Source: Allobogoriella deserti (GTDB lineage Bacteria > Actinomycetota > Actinomycetes > Actinomycetales > Actinomycetaceae). From it: 64,000 nt of DNA. Position numbers and translations under genes: made by a program. The stretch covers positions 186,001-250,000 of the forward strand of contig NZ_JBHUEE010000003.1 in assembly GCF_042680605.1 (NCBI RefSeq), given 5' to 3'. The notes beneath the pieces are model-generated. The model ran no database searches. It was not told the DNA's origin and worked only from the letters and a program-made list of their open reading frames with translations. Positions 49,520-58,382 of the stretch are shown piece by piece. Positions within the stretch are counted from its first letter, which is position 1; every line of letters starts with the position of its first letter.

Positions 49520-51550
49520 ATGTCCCCTCTTGCCCCGACGGCAGATCACGCCTGGTTACGTCCGGACGCACCGGCACTCGGCCGCCAGATCCTTGCCGTC
49601 GACGCCTCCGGCCCGCTCGTCGAGACGGTCGGTGCCGAGGTCGCGGACCTCACCACGTGGCACGGCGGCCGCCTGGCCCCGACCGACGAGGCCACCGTCG
49701 TCCTCACGACGGCGGACCGGGCCCGCGGCGTCCTGGCCGCCGCGGGGCTGGGCGAGCCCGACCGGGCCGTCGCCGACCTCGGACCGGAGGCCTTCGCCGT
49801 CGTCCGCGGTCACGGCCGTCTCGCGGTCGTCGGCGGTTCGGACCGCGGGCTGCTGTACGGCTTCCACCACATGCGCCGGCTCCAGGACCCACTCGGCCAC
49901 GGGTCAGACGGGACCGAGATCCACGCGCCCACCCATCCGGTCCGGATGCTCGACCACTGGGACAACGTCGCCGTCCACCCCGTCATGGGGCAGGTCGAGC
50001 GTGGGTACGCCGACGGCTCGCTCTTCTACCACGACGGTCGCCTCCGGCCGAACCTCGACCGCGTACGGCACTATGCACGCCTGCTGGCCTCCGTCGGGAT
50101 CAACCGGGTCAGCCTCAACAACGTCAACGTCCATCGCCTCGAGGCGACCTTGCTGACGGAACGGCTGGACGACGTCGTCCGACTGGCCGAGGTGTTCCGC
50201 CCGCAGGGCGTCGCCGTCTATCTCTCGGTCAACTTCTCCTCGCCGATGACGCTCGGGGGCCTGCCCACGGCGGACCCGGCGGACGAGGCGGTGCGGTCCT
50301 GGTGGGCCTCGGCCGTGCGCCGGATCTACGACGCCATCCCGGACTTCGGCGGCTTCGTCGTCAAGGCCGACTCCGAGGGGCAACCGGGCCCCTTCGGGTA
50401 CGGCCGCACCCATGCCGACGGCGCGAACATGCTCGCGCGCGCTCTCGCCCCGCACGGCGGTGAGGTGTTCTGGCGTGCCTTCGTCTACAACCACCGCCAG
50501 GACTGGCGGGACCGGTCCACCGATCGAGCGCGTGCCGCCTACGACCACTTCACCCCGCTAGACGGACAGTTCGACGACAACGTCGTCCTCCAGGTCAAGC
50601 ACGGCCCGATGGACTTCCAGGTCCGCGAACCGGTGTCCCCGGTCATCGGCGCGATGCCCCGCACGCGCCTGGCCCTCGAGCTCCAGGTCACCCAGGAGTA
50701 CACCGGGCAGCAGCGGCACGTCTGCTACCTCGCCCCGATGTGGTCCCAGGTGCTGCACTTTCCCTTCGGCGAGGACGACGCACCCACCGTCAGTGACGTC
50801 GCCTCGGGCCGGGCGACGGCGCCCTCGGGCGGGATCGTGGCTGTCTCCAACGTCGGCGCCGATGAGCACTGGACGGGCCATCCGTTCGCACAGGCGAACC
50901 TCTACGCGCTCGGCCGGCTCGCCTGGGACCCGCAGCTGCCGGCCGAGTCGATCCTGGACGAGTGGCTCGCCGCGACCTTCGCCGACGAGAGCGTCCGGGA
51001 CGCGGCGCGCTCGATCATGACGGGGTCGTGGGAGACATACGAGCAGTACACCGCCCCGCTCGGTGTCGGGTTCATGGTCCGGCCGGGACACCACTACGGC
51101 CCGGACGTGGACGGGTACGAGTACACGCCCTGGGGCACGTACCACTTCGCCGATCGCGACGGCGTCGGCGTGGACCGGACGCGCGCCACCGGCACCGGCT
51201 ACGCCGGCCAGTACCCCGAGCCCTGGGCCTCGCGGTTCGAACTCTCGGAGACGACGCCGGACGAGCTGCTGCTCTTCTTCCACCACGTGCCGTACACCCA
51301 CCGGCTACACAGCGGGAAGACCGTCATCCAGCACATCTACGACACCCATTTCGCCGGCGTCGAGCGCGTGGAGGAAATGCTGGCCACGTGGGAACGGGTT
51401 CGCGAACAGGCGCCCCGACCGCTGGCCGACCGGGTCCGCGAGCGCCTCGAGGAGCAGCGCCGGTCCGCGATCGAATGGCGGGACCAGGTCAACACCTACT
51501 TCTTCCGTAAGTCCGGCATCCCGGACAACCGCGGCCGGACGATCTACTGA
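49520..51550 (+). CDS. GH67 xylan alpha-glucuronidase
   Basis: Removes 4-O-methyl-glucuronic acid from the non-reducing end of glucuronoxylo-oligosaccharides, 676 aa, intracellular. Three-domain GH67 organisation with the catalytic barrel in the middle. Catalytic acid Glu286 in VKADSEGQPGPFGYGR; the paired bases Asp365 (KHGPMDFQVREP) and Glu393 (LQVTQEYTGQQ) match the Cellvibrio enzyme in residue type and nearly in number (Glu292, Asp365, Glu393). Signature regions WRAFVYNHRQDWRDRSTDRARAAYDHF and FDDNVVLQVKHG are intact. ATG at 49520 fits GTTGGAG spacing better than the TTG or ATG just upstream. Monocistronic, followed by a hairpin. Confidence 0.95.
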   Translation: MSPLAPTADHAWLRPDAPALGRQILAVDASGPLVETVGAEVADLTTWHGGRLAPTDEATVVLTTADRARGVLAAAGLGEPDRAVADLGPEAFAVVRGHGRLAVVGGSDRGLLYGFHHMRRLQDPLGHGSDGTEIHAPTHPVRMLDHWDNVAVHPVMGQVERGYADGSLFYHDGRLRPNLDRVRHYARLLASVGINRVSLNNVNVHRLEATLLTERLDDVVRLAEVFRPQGVAVYLSVNFSSPMTLGGLPTADPADEAVRSWWASAVRRIYDAIPDFGGFVVKADSEGQPGPFGYGRTHADGANMLARALAPHGGEVFWRAFVYNHRQDWRDRSTDRARAAYDHFTPLDGQFDDNVVLQVKHGPMDFQVREPVSPVIGAMPRTRLALELQVTQEYTGQQRHVCYLAPMWSQVLHFPFGEDDAPTVSDVASGRATAPSGGIVAVSNVGADEHWTGHPFAQANLYALGRLAWDPQLPAESILDEWLAATFADESVRDAARSIMTGSWETYEQYTAPLGVGFMVRPGHHYGPDVDGYEYTPWGTYHFADRDGVGVDRTRATGTGYAGQYPEPWASRFELSETTPDELLLFFHHVPYTHRLHSGKTVIQHIYDTHFAGVERVEEMLATWERVREQAPRPLADRVRERLEEQRRSAIEWRDQVNTYFFRKSGIPDNRGRTIY

Positions 51551-51554
51551 GGCG

Positions 51555-51590
51555 GTGCGGCTGCCAGGCCGCAGGGGTGCTCAGCCGCAC
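51555..51590 (+). terminator. Terminator of the GH67 gene
   Basis: GTGCGGCTG (51555-51563) pairs with CAGCCGCAC (51582-51590), a 9-bp stem 5 bp after the stop codon. A second hairpin (CCGTCCG/CGGACGG, 51672-51692) lies further downstream. The rest of the 276-bp gap shows nothing else. Confidence 0.6.
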
Positions 51591-51826
51591 GCGGGTTTCC
51601 CGGGGCGGCCCCTAGCAGAGATCTAGTGGCCCCCGCCTGCCGACCGGGCATCCGACAAGCCGTGACGGTCACCGTCCGGATGCTACGGACGGCGTCGGAC
51701 ATCAACCGTGCCCGGGATGCGGTGGGCCGGCAACGTCGTCAGAGCCTGTCGGCCATGTATCCACGCGAACGTGCGGCGCCATCTTTCAGGGCACGACCGC
51801 GCCTCAACGGCTCCTAGGCTGAGGGA

Positions 51827-52303
51827 ATGAGCCGGGTGAGCGCCGCCGTCGGGGTGGATGACGTCCCCGCCACGACGCTGGCGCTGACCCCCGTCGCCAA
51901 TCCCGGCTACGCCGACGAGTTCACCCTCGACCTGCCAGGTGCAGCGAGCGCGACGGCGGAGGCCTGGGCCCGGGCGATGTTCGGCGACACCCCGGACGCC
52001 GCCGAACGGTTCATCTTCCGGACTCTGTTGCGGCTCCGGCTCGCCCCCGGCCCCTCACGAGACACGGTCGCCGGCTTCGTGATCACCGACCGGGCACCCG
52101 AGTCGATCCGGCTCATGGCGCACTCCCCTCTCCTGACCACCCACCTCGTGATCCAGGTCTCCGTGGACGGCGCCAGCCTCGCGACGGTCATGGACTACCA
52201 CCGACGCCGGGGCCGCGTGACCTGGACCGTCGTGTCCCTCGTGCACCGACGCCTCGCACCCGGGCTGTTGCGCGAGGCGGCCAGAACGGTCCTCGGCCAG
52301 TGA
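51827..52303 (+). CDS. DUF2867-type protein
   Basis: Small protein of unknown function, 158 aa. The pattern PGYADEFTLDLPGAASATAEAWARAMFGDTPDAAERFIFRTLLRLRL, then SPLLTTHLVIQV and WTVVSLVHRRLAPGLLREAARTVLGQ matches DUF2867 proteins common in mycobacteria and relatives, with a likely SRPBCC-like ligand-binding fold. The ATG lies 7 nt after a -10-like TAGGCT (51815-51820), suggesting a leaderless message. It stands alone between a GH67 terminator and a convergent SDR gene. Confidence 0.78.
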   Translation: MSRVSAAVGVDDVPATTLALTPVANPGYADEFTLDLPGAASATAEAWARAMFGDTPDAAERFIFRTLLRLRLAPGPSRDTVAGFVITDRAPESIRLMAHSPLLTTHLVIQVSVDGASLATVMDYHRRRGRVTWTVVSLVHRRLAPGLLREAARTVLGQ

Positions 52304-52364
52304 ACGCTCCACCTCACCCGCCCGCTGGCCTGCCGGGTGCCCCCGGCGCAGTGGCCGCGAACTC

Positions 52365-52383
52365 GCCCGTGCTACTCACGGGC
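52365..52383. terminator. Short hairpin between convergent genes
   Basis: GCCCGTG CTACT CACGGGC, a perfect 7-bp stem with a 5-nt loop, between the DUF2867 gene and the convergent SDR gene. Confidence 0.5.
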
Positions 52384-52390
52384 CGAACGG

Positions 52391-53230
52391 TCAGGCGGCA
52401 CGGTCCGGCGTCACCTGCTCGCCGAACGCCCGCTCCCCGAGTTCACTCCACTCGCGCCAGACGCGCAGACGCTCGGCGTAGATCTCCTCGATCTCGGGAA
52501 GGGTCCTGCCGAGGACGACCCGCCGGGGCGGGTTCTCGGCGTCGACGATCGCCAGGACCGCCTCGGAGGTGGCGCGCGGGTCGCCGATCACCCAGTCCGG
52601 CGTGGTCGCCTCCCGGACTTCGTCATAGTCGGCGAGCGGGGTGCTCACGCGCAGGCTGGTGGCGCCGGCGAAGTCCGTGGCGTACGGGCCCGGCTCGAGG
52701 CTCGTCACGTGGATGCCGAAGCCGCTGACCTCCTGGGCAAGCGACTCGGACAGCCCTTCCACCGCCCACTTCGAGGCGTGGTAGGCGCCGATGCCCGGAT
52801 ACGCACGGACTCCGCCCTCGCTGGTGACCTGAATGAGGTGCCCGCCGCCTTGCCGCCGGAACACCGGCAGCACCGCCTGGGTCACCCAGACGGTCCCGAA
52901 GAAGTTCGTCTCGAGCTGTGCCCGCAGCTCGGGCTCGGTCACCTCCTCCACCATGCCGAACTGCCCGTAACCCGCGTTGTTGACGACGACGTCGAGGCGG
53001 CCGAACCGGTCACGCGTGCGTGCCACGGCCTCGCCGACGGCCCCGCGGTCGGTCACGTCGAGAGTCAGCGGCAGCAACGCGTCGCCGTAACGCTCGGCGA
53101 GCGGGTCGAGTGCAGCGGTCTCACGGGCGGTGGCGGCGACCCGGTCTCCGCGTTCCAGGGCCGCTTCCGCCCACAGCCGGCCGAAGCCGCGGGACGTGCC
53201 GGTGATGAACCACGTCTTGTCGGTGCTCAC
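52391..53230 (-). CDS. SDR-family oxidoreductase
   Basis: Short-chain dehydrogenase, 279 aa. TGTSRGFG (10-17), NNAG (84-87), catalytic Ser137, Tyr150 and Lys154 (YHASK), and PGPYATDF are present. The C-terminal extension (DPRATSEAVLAIVDAENPPRRVVLGRTLPEIEEIYAERLRVWREWSELG) is typical of the subfamily often annotated as ketoreductase or oxidoreductase DltE-like. Start GTG at 53230 with GAGGGAAC upstream. Divergent from a LysR regulator (121 bp), which is the likely activator. Substrate unknown. Confidence 0.88.
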   Translation of the reverse strand: MSTDKTWFITGTSRGFGRLWAEAALERGDRVAATARETAALDPLAERYGDALLPLTLDVTDRGAVGEAVARTRDRFGRLDVVVNNAGYGQFGMVEEVTEPELRAQLETNFFGTVWVTQAVLPVFRRQGGGHLIQVTSEGGVRAYPGIGAYHASKWAVEGLSESLAQEVSGFGIHVTSLEPGPYATDFAGATSLRVSTPLADYDEVREATTPDWVIGDPRATSEAVLAIVDAENPPRRVVLGRTLPEIEEIYAERLRVWREWSELGERAFGEQVTPDRAA

Positions 53231-53351
53231 AGTCGTGTTCCCTCGTCTCGCAGTGGTGTGACGTCTCCATGGTCCGCCGCGCCGAGATATTCCACCAGCG
53301 AGTATTCAGCACACTAGACATGCGGCAGGCTCATACCTCACGCTGGTTGGC

Positions 53352-54290
53352 GTGGCTGAGTTCACGCACACCGGGCTGCGGGTGGTCCATGCCGTCGCGG
53401 GCACCGGCTCGTTCACCGCCGCGGCCGATCTCCTCGGGTACACCCAGTCGGCCATCTCCCGGCAGGTGGCAGCCGCCGAGGCCGCGGCCGGCGCGGCGCT
53501 GTTCGTCCGTGGCGCACGTGGCGTGACCACGACCCGTGCCGGTGAGATCGTCGCCCACCGCGCGGCGGCCGTCCTCACCGAGCTCGACGCCGTCTCACGC
53601 GACCTGGCCGGTCTCTCCGACCGACTCGCCGGGCGCGTCGTGGTCGGGGCCTTCCCCACCGCCACGTGGGCCCTCGTGCCCCGCACCCTGGCGGCACTGC
53701 GCGAGGATCACCCCGCGCTCAACGTCGAACTGCGGGACGCGTCCACCCCGACACTGCTGCGTCAACTGCGTGCGGGGCGCATCGACGTCGCCGTCGTGGC
53801 GCTCGGCTCCGGCCTGCCCGAGTACGACCTCGACGGTCTGCGGACGGAGCGACTTCCGGAGAACCCGCTGCTCGTGGCCGTCGCCGCCGGCCACCGGTTG
53901 GCGGCGCGTGAGCACGTTCCCGTCTCTGACCTGTCCGGCGAGCCATGGATCGCCGGCTCCGGGCTGAAGGGGGAGCCGCAGTTCGGTCCGTGGCCCACGC
54001 TGGCGGACCCGCGCGTGATGCACACCGCCCGCGACTGGCATACCCGTCTCGGCCTGGTGGCGGCCGGGCTGGGCGTCACGACGATTCCCGGGATCGCCGC
54101 GCCGCTCCTGCCCCGAAACATCGTGCCGGTCCAGGTGGAGGACCCGAGCTGGCTCGGACGGGTCACCGTCGTCGCCACCCGCCCCGAGCGACCGGCGTCC
54201 GTCGACGCCGTGACGGCCCGGCTACGCCGCGTCGCCGCCGACCTCCGCGAGGACACCGCCGGGGCGACGGACGGCCGGATCACGCGATGA
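53352..54290 (+). CDS. LysR-family regulator
   Basis: Regulator of 312 aa. HTH at 10-55 (RVVHAVAGTGSFTAAADLLGYTQSAISRQVAAAEAAAGAALFVRGARGVTTTRAG), then a periplasmic-binding-like effector domain (GRVVVGAFPTATWALVPRTLAALREDHPALNVELRDASTPTLLRQLRAGRIDVAVVAL). Start GTG at 53352. It is divergent from the SDR gene, the usual layout for LysR and target. Its 3' end overlaps the convergent YesL-like gene by 11 bp. Confidence 0.92.
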   Translation: MAEFTHTGLRVVHAVAGTGSFTAAADLLGYTQSAISRQVAAAEAAAGAALFVRGARGVTTTRAGEIVAHRAAAVLTELDAVSRDLAGLSDRLAGRVVVGAFPTATWALVPRTLAALREDHPALNVELRDASTPTLLRQLRAGRIDVAVVALGSGLPEYDLDGLRTERLPENPLLVAVAAGHRLAAREHVPVSDLSGEPWIAGSGLKGEPQFGPWPTLADPRVMHTARDWHTRLGLVAAGLGVTTIPGIAAPLLPRNIVPVQVEDPSWLGRVTVVATRPERPASVDAVTARLRRVAADLREDTAGATDGRITR

Positions 54291-54981
54291 AGGTGGACTC
54301 CACGTGCCGGACCATGGCGTCGCAGGTCCGCAGGAGCATGTGCACGAGCAGGGGGCCGGCCAGGGCGAGCATGGCGTCGAAGGTCAGGTACACGAGCGCG
54401 AACGTGACGACGAGCGTGCCGAGCACGCCGAGCGCCACCAGGGGCGTGCGCCCCATGTAGTAGACGGCGAGGCGAGCCACGTCCCGGGTGCGCAGGGCGA
54501 AGAGCGAGGCGATCACCACGGCCTGCAGCGACCACACCGCGACGAGCACCCCGATGACGACGAGTACGGCGCCGTACCCGGTCGGGACGCCGGCGAGACC
54601 GAGGTTGGCGAGACTGATGCCGATCATGGTCTCGACCGCGAGCGCCGGCACCCACAGCTTGAGCACGTCCGTGGCGTTGAGGCGGTACCCACGGACGAAC
54701 GAGCGCCCGGGCGTGAGCGCCTCCGCACGAGTACGGTCGCGCAGGGCGAAGAGCGCGGCGGCCAGCGCCGGCCCGAGCGGGACGAGGCATAGCGCGACCA
54801 GGGGGATGTTCCCGGCCGAACGGTCGAGCAGCATCAGCGGCACGCTGCCCGGCAACGTGGTCGCCACCAGCAGCAGACCGACGATGAGGAACCAGTAGAC
54901 GCCGCTGGTGAACCGACCGAGCACGCCCACGCGTTGCGCCCCGTCACCGTCTGCCCGCACACCCTCACCCACCTCGGTCAC
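54280..54981 (-). CDS. YesL-like membrane protein (DUF624)
   Basis: Integral membrane protein, 233 aa, with five to six hydrophobic helices and motifs of the YesL/DUF624 family (SGVYWFLIVGLLLVATTLPGSVPLMLL; RSFVRGYRLNATDVLKLWVPALAVE). YesL proteins are repeatedly found with LplB/LplC-type permeases and large binding proteins, but their function is not known. The start is GTG overlapping the GH39 stop codon (GTGA), so it is translationally coupled to the glycosidase. Likely an accessory to the oligosaccharide importer (inference). Confidence 0.85.
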   Translation of the reverse strand: MTEVGEGVRADGDGAQRVGVLGRFTSGVYWFLIVGLLLVATTLPGSVPLMLLDRSAGNIPLVALCLVPLGPALAAALFALRDRTRAEALTPGRSFVRGYRLNATDVLKLWVPALAVETMIGISLANLGLAGVPTGYGAVLVVIGVLVAVWSLQAVVIASLFALRTRDVARLAVYYMGRTPLVALGVLGTLVVTFALVYLTFDAMLALAGPLLVHMLLRTCDAMVRHVESTFIA

Positions 54982-56546
54982 TCGCCCACCGCCGACGATC
55001 CCACGGACGCGACCCGGCCGAGGATGCGTGCGTCCTCGATCCAGGCCGGCGTCTCGTCGACGACCGGATCGATCTCGACGAGGCTGACCTCGTGCCGCCC
55101 AAGGGTGAGATCGAGCGCGACTCGCCCTCCGCTGACGGGCAACGAGCCGTGCCGGCGTACCGGCTCGGCGCTCTCGCGCAGCAGGTCGAGCTGCCGACGG
55201 GTAGGGAAGCGCGGCCGGCCCAGCTCGCACCAGGCGGCCCACGCATTGCCCTCGGTCTCGTTGACGCTGCGGCGGAGCACGAATGCGGTTCCCCCGGCGC
55301 CGCCACCTGAACCGGCCGGACGGGCCTCGGCGATCGGGACGGACAGCCGCACCTCGTGCCGCTCCGGCTCCTCGGCGTCGTCGCTGCCGCCGACCGGCTG
55401 CCAGGCCAGGACGGCGATCCGGCCGTCCGGGTGCCGGGTGACGAGGTGATCCTCGCCCCGGGCGAGCACCTCTCGTCCGAGCCGGGCGAAGAACGCGTAC
55501 AGGTGGAACGTGGGCTTCCTGATCTGCCGGTGGGTGAGCATGCCGAAGCCGCCGTGGAACAGGGCGGTCGGGACGCCCTCCTCCTCGAAGGTGTCCGAAA
55601 AGGTCCAGTAGGACATCGAGGACACCTCGTCACCACCTCGGGCAAGGACGGGGGCGAGGTAGGCGGCGTTGTACGCCGTGTCGTGGACCGGGTTGTCGGG
55701 GCGGTAGGAGGTGTTGAACTCGGTGATGTGCACCGGCTTCCCGGCGAGGGAGGTGCCCTCGAGATGGCGCCGCGGCGCCGCGAACTGCTCGAGCAGTGCC
55801 GACGGCGGACGCAGGGTCTGGTACGTCCCGAACGGCACGTGCTGGGCCGGTCCGCTCGTGTACGCGTGCCGGGAGACGAAATCGACCGGGACGTCCCGGT
55901 CGGTCACGTAGTCGGCGAACGGCGCCCACCACACGTCGGCGCCCGGTGACAGTGCAGGCCCGCCGACCTGCAGGTCGGCGTCGACGTCCTTGACCGCGTG
56001 CGCGCTCACCTCGAACAGCCGGTGGTAGGCGCCCTGGTCGGCGCCAGCCCAGAAGTTCGTGAGGTTCGGTTCATTCCACACCTCGATCGGCCATGTGCGA
56101 ACCTCGTCGGTTCCGTACCGCGCCACAAGATGCCCGACGACGGCCCGCACCAGATCCGCCCACTCACCGTGGTCGGCCGGCGGCGTGACGTTGCCGTGCC
56201 ACCAGAACACGGTCTGGTCACCGGAGGCGAGGGCGGCGGGCATGAACCCGAGTTCGACGAACGGCTTGATGCCGAGATCGAGGTAGGCGTCGACCACCTG
56301 GTCGACATAGGTGAACGCGTGCAGCGTCCGGCGTTCGCCGCCGTCCTCGTACCGACGGTGCACGCCGACGCCGTCACTGAGCAGGCCGTGGCCCCGGATG
56401 TGGCGGAAGCCGATCTCCTGCTGCACGAGAGCGAGCGAGTCCTGATAATCCTGCCGGAGCGCGAGATCGAACCGGCCGGTCCCCACGCAGGCGCGCCAGG
56501 CGTCCGGAAGCGTCGCGACCGCGTGGTCGGGCACCTCGATGCGCAT
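54978..56546 (-). CDS. GH39 beta-xylosidase
   Basis: Cleaves terminal xylose from xylo-oligosaccharides, 522 aa, intracellular. Acid/base Glu159 is in IEVWNEPNLTNFW and nucleophile Glu276 in PVHITEFNTSY, almost the numbering of the Thermoanaerobacterium GH39 enzyme (160 and 277). The barrel motif VDFVSRHAYTS and the C-terminal beta domain are complete. ATG at 56546, preceded by GGAAGGAG. It follows the large binding protein by 108 bp, with a strong hairpin between them, and overlaps the YesL-like gene. Confidence 0.93.
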   Translation of the reverse strand: MRIEVPDHAVATLPDAWRACVGTGRFDLALRQDYQDSLALVQQEIGFRHIRGHGLLSDGVGVHRRYEDGGERRTLHAFTYVDQVVDAYLDLGIKPFVELGFMPAALASGDQTVFWWHGNVTPPADHGEWADLVRAVVGHLVARYGTDEVRTWPIEVWNEPNLTNFWAGADQGAYHRLFEVSAHAVKDVDADLQVGGPALSPGADVWWAPFADYVTDRDVPVDFVSRHAYTSGPAQHVPFGTYQTLRPPSALLEQFAAPRRHLEGTSLAGKPVHITEFNTSYRPDNPVHDTAYNAAYLAPVLARGGDEVSSMSYWTFSDTFEEEGVPTALFHGGFGMLTHRQIRKPTFHLYAFFARLGREVLARGEDHLVTRHPDGRIAVLAWQPVGGSDDAEEPERHEVRLSVPIAEARPAGSGGGAGGTAFVLRRSVNETEGNAWAAWCELGRPRFPTRRQLDLLRESAEPVRRHGSLPVSGGRVALDLTLGRHEVSLVEIDPVVDETPAWIEDARILGRVASVGSSAVGE

Positions 56547-56578
56547 TCGTCTCCTTCCGGGCTCGGCACCGACGTCGC

Positions 56579-56630
56579 AGGACCCGTGCGGCGGGGTCGG
56601 CTGGTCGCCGCCCCCCGCCGCACGGGTCCT
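56579..56630 (-). terminator. Strong intra-operon hairpin between binding-protein and GH39 genes
   Basis: AGGACCCGTGCGGCGGGG (56579-56596) pairs perfectly with CCCCGCCGCACGGGTCCT (56613-56630): 18-bp stem, 16-nt loop. It lies 25 bp after the binding-protein stop. It could be a terminator with partial read-through or a 3' stabiliser that raises binding-protein mRNA. Confidence 0.85.
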
Positions 56631-56654
56631 CCGCAGAGGTTCACTCCTTCGGCG

Positions 56655-58337
56655 TCACTCCTCCTCGGAGAACCCGCGTTGGTACGCCTCGTTCGCCATG
56701 TCGACGTACTGCTGCATGTTCTGGCCCTCGAGCTCGGTGACGTACTGGTCCCACTCGTCGAAGGAGCGCTGGCCCAGGATGAATTGCGCTGTGTTCTGCA
56801 TGACGTGGTCCTGCAGCGACTGCTGGTGCAGCGACGCCTCCTCCCGCTCCATCTCCTCGAACGGGATGGGTGGCGGGATCACGGCCGGCTCCTTCTGGTT
56901 CATCGCGTCGATGAACTCGATCACCTCGGGCCGCAGCATGGATTCCACGAGGTCGACGGTGGAGCCGTGGGCCGGCATGAACACGCCGTTGTGGAAGCCG
57001 TAGTCGGTGTTGAGGGCCTCCGGCGCTCCGGGGTTGAGGCCGTTGATGTCGATGTTCTCCACGAGGGTGCGGGTGCCGTCGTCGCCGACGTTGTAGGTCT
57101 CGCCCTCGACACCCCACTTGGCGAACTCCAGCCCTTCGTCGGAGTAGTAGAGCCAGTCGACGAACTGGAGCATCGCCACGAAGTTCTCCGACTCGGCGGC
57201 GCTGCTGGCGAACATCAGACCGGACTCGGTGCGGGTCGTACCGCTGATGTTGCCGGCCGGCCCCGCGGGAACCGTGATGAGCCTGAGCTCGGCGTCCACG
57301 CCGGCGTCCTCGAAGTTCTGACGGTAGGTGAGGATCTCCTGGTCGTTGCCGCCGATGGCCGCCGACTGTCCGTTGGTGAACTTGGCGATCGCGGGGTCGT
57401 CCTCCTGCGAGACGGACTCCGGGTCCATGACTCCGGACTCGACGAGCCCGTGGAAGTACTCGAGCAACGAGCGGTACTCGTCCATCGCGCCGGTGTAGAC
57501 GAACTCCTCGCTCTCCGGCTGCCAGGTGAGACCGTCGCCGTAACCCCAGCCGGCGTTGGTGCCGAAGTTCGGCGCGGCGGCCTGCAGCGTGGCCTCCATC
57601 GGGCCGTTGAGGTTCCACCGGTCCGAGAAGCCGTAGTCGAGCTCGGGGTGGGCGTCCATGACGGTCTGGAGCTGCTCGGCGAACTCGTCCCAGGTCTCCG
57701 GGTCCTCGGTGATCCCGGCCTCCTCGAAGAGGTCCTGCCGGATCACGATCGAGTACTGCGGCTTCGGCTGCTCGTGCAGACCCGGGATCATGTAGTACTT
57801 CCCGTCCGCCTGCCGGTTCTGGTCGATCTCCTCCTGCAGACCCCACTCCTCGACCTTCTGCTGGAAGTTGGGCATGTACTCGACGTAGTCGGAGATCGGC
57901 AGGATCGTGCCGGAGGCCACGAACTGCGTCTCGTCGCCCGCGTACGTGATCGGCATGATGTCCGGTGCGTCGCCCGCGCCGACCAGCACCGAGCGACGCT
58001 GCGTCCAGTCGGACAGCGGGACCGAGGTGATGTCGAAGGTGACGTTCTGGTTCTCCTCCAGCTCCTGGAAGAACATCCAGTCCTCCTGGAGCGGGTAGTT
58101 GGGATGGTCGCGGTAGAGCAACGGCAGTTCGATCGGCTCGGTGGCCTCGAACGTGGTGCCGACGTCGTAGTCCTCCATGGCGCCGACCATGTTGTCCTCG
58201 AGGTCGGCGGGGTCGACACCGTCCCCGCCCCCTGACCCGCCTGCGCCGTTGCCGCCGCTGGTGGAGCAGGCGGCCAAGGTGATGGCCAGGGCCGCGGCCG
58301 TGACGCCGCCGAATGCCCGTCGATGGGTGGTTGTCAT
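56655..58337 (-). CDS. Large oligosaccharide-binding lipoprotein (LplA type)
   Basis: Family 1 solute-binding protein of the long (~560 aa) class used with LplB/LplC-type permeases. Lipobox LAAC in FGGVTAAALAITLAAC, followed by a Gly/Ser linker. Mature features: LPLLYRDHPNYPLQEDWMFFQELEENQNVTFDITSVPLSDW, YMIPGLHEQPKPQYSIVIRQDLFEEAGITEDPETWDEFAEQLQ and ETYNVGDDGTRTL. ATG at 58337 follows GGAGGAAAA by 6 nt. Binding proteins of this class bind aldotetrauronate, rhamnogalacturonan or xylo-oligosaccharides; the GH39 and GH67 context favours xylan-derived ones. Confidence 0.93.
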   Translation of the reverse strand: MTTTHRRAFGGVTAAALAITLAACSTSGGNGAGGSGGGDGVDPADLEDNMVGAMEDYDVGTTFEATEPIELPLLYRDHPNYPLQEDWMFFQELEENQNVTFDITSVPLSDWTQRRSVLVGAGDAPDIMPITYAGDETQFVASGTILPISDYVEYMPNFQQKVEEWGLQEEIDQNRQADGKYYMIPGLHEQPKPQYSIVIRQDLFEEAGITEDPETWDEFAEQLQTVMDAHPELDYGFSDRWNLNGPMEATLQAAAPNFGTNAGWGYGDGLTWQPESEEFVYTGAMDEYRSLLEYFHGLVESGVMDPESVSQEDDPAIAKFTNGQSAAIGGNDQEILTYRQNFEDAGVDAELRLITVPAGPAGNISGTTRTESGLMFASSAAESENFVAMLQFVDWLYYSDEGLEFAKWGVEGETYNVGDDGTRTLVENIDINGLNPGAPEALNTDYGFHNGVFMPAHGSTVDLVESMLRPEVIEFIDAMNQKEPAVIPPPIPFEEMEREEASLHQQSLQDHVMQNTAQFILGQRSFDEWDQYVTELEGQNMQQYVDMANEAYQRGFSEEE

Positions 58338-58382
58338 TGTTTTCCTCCGGGTGGTGGACGTCGTCTTCACTGACGGCCGGGG

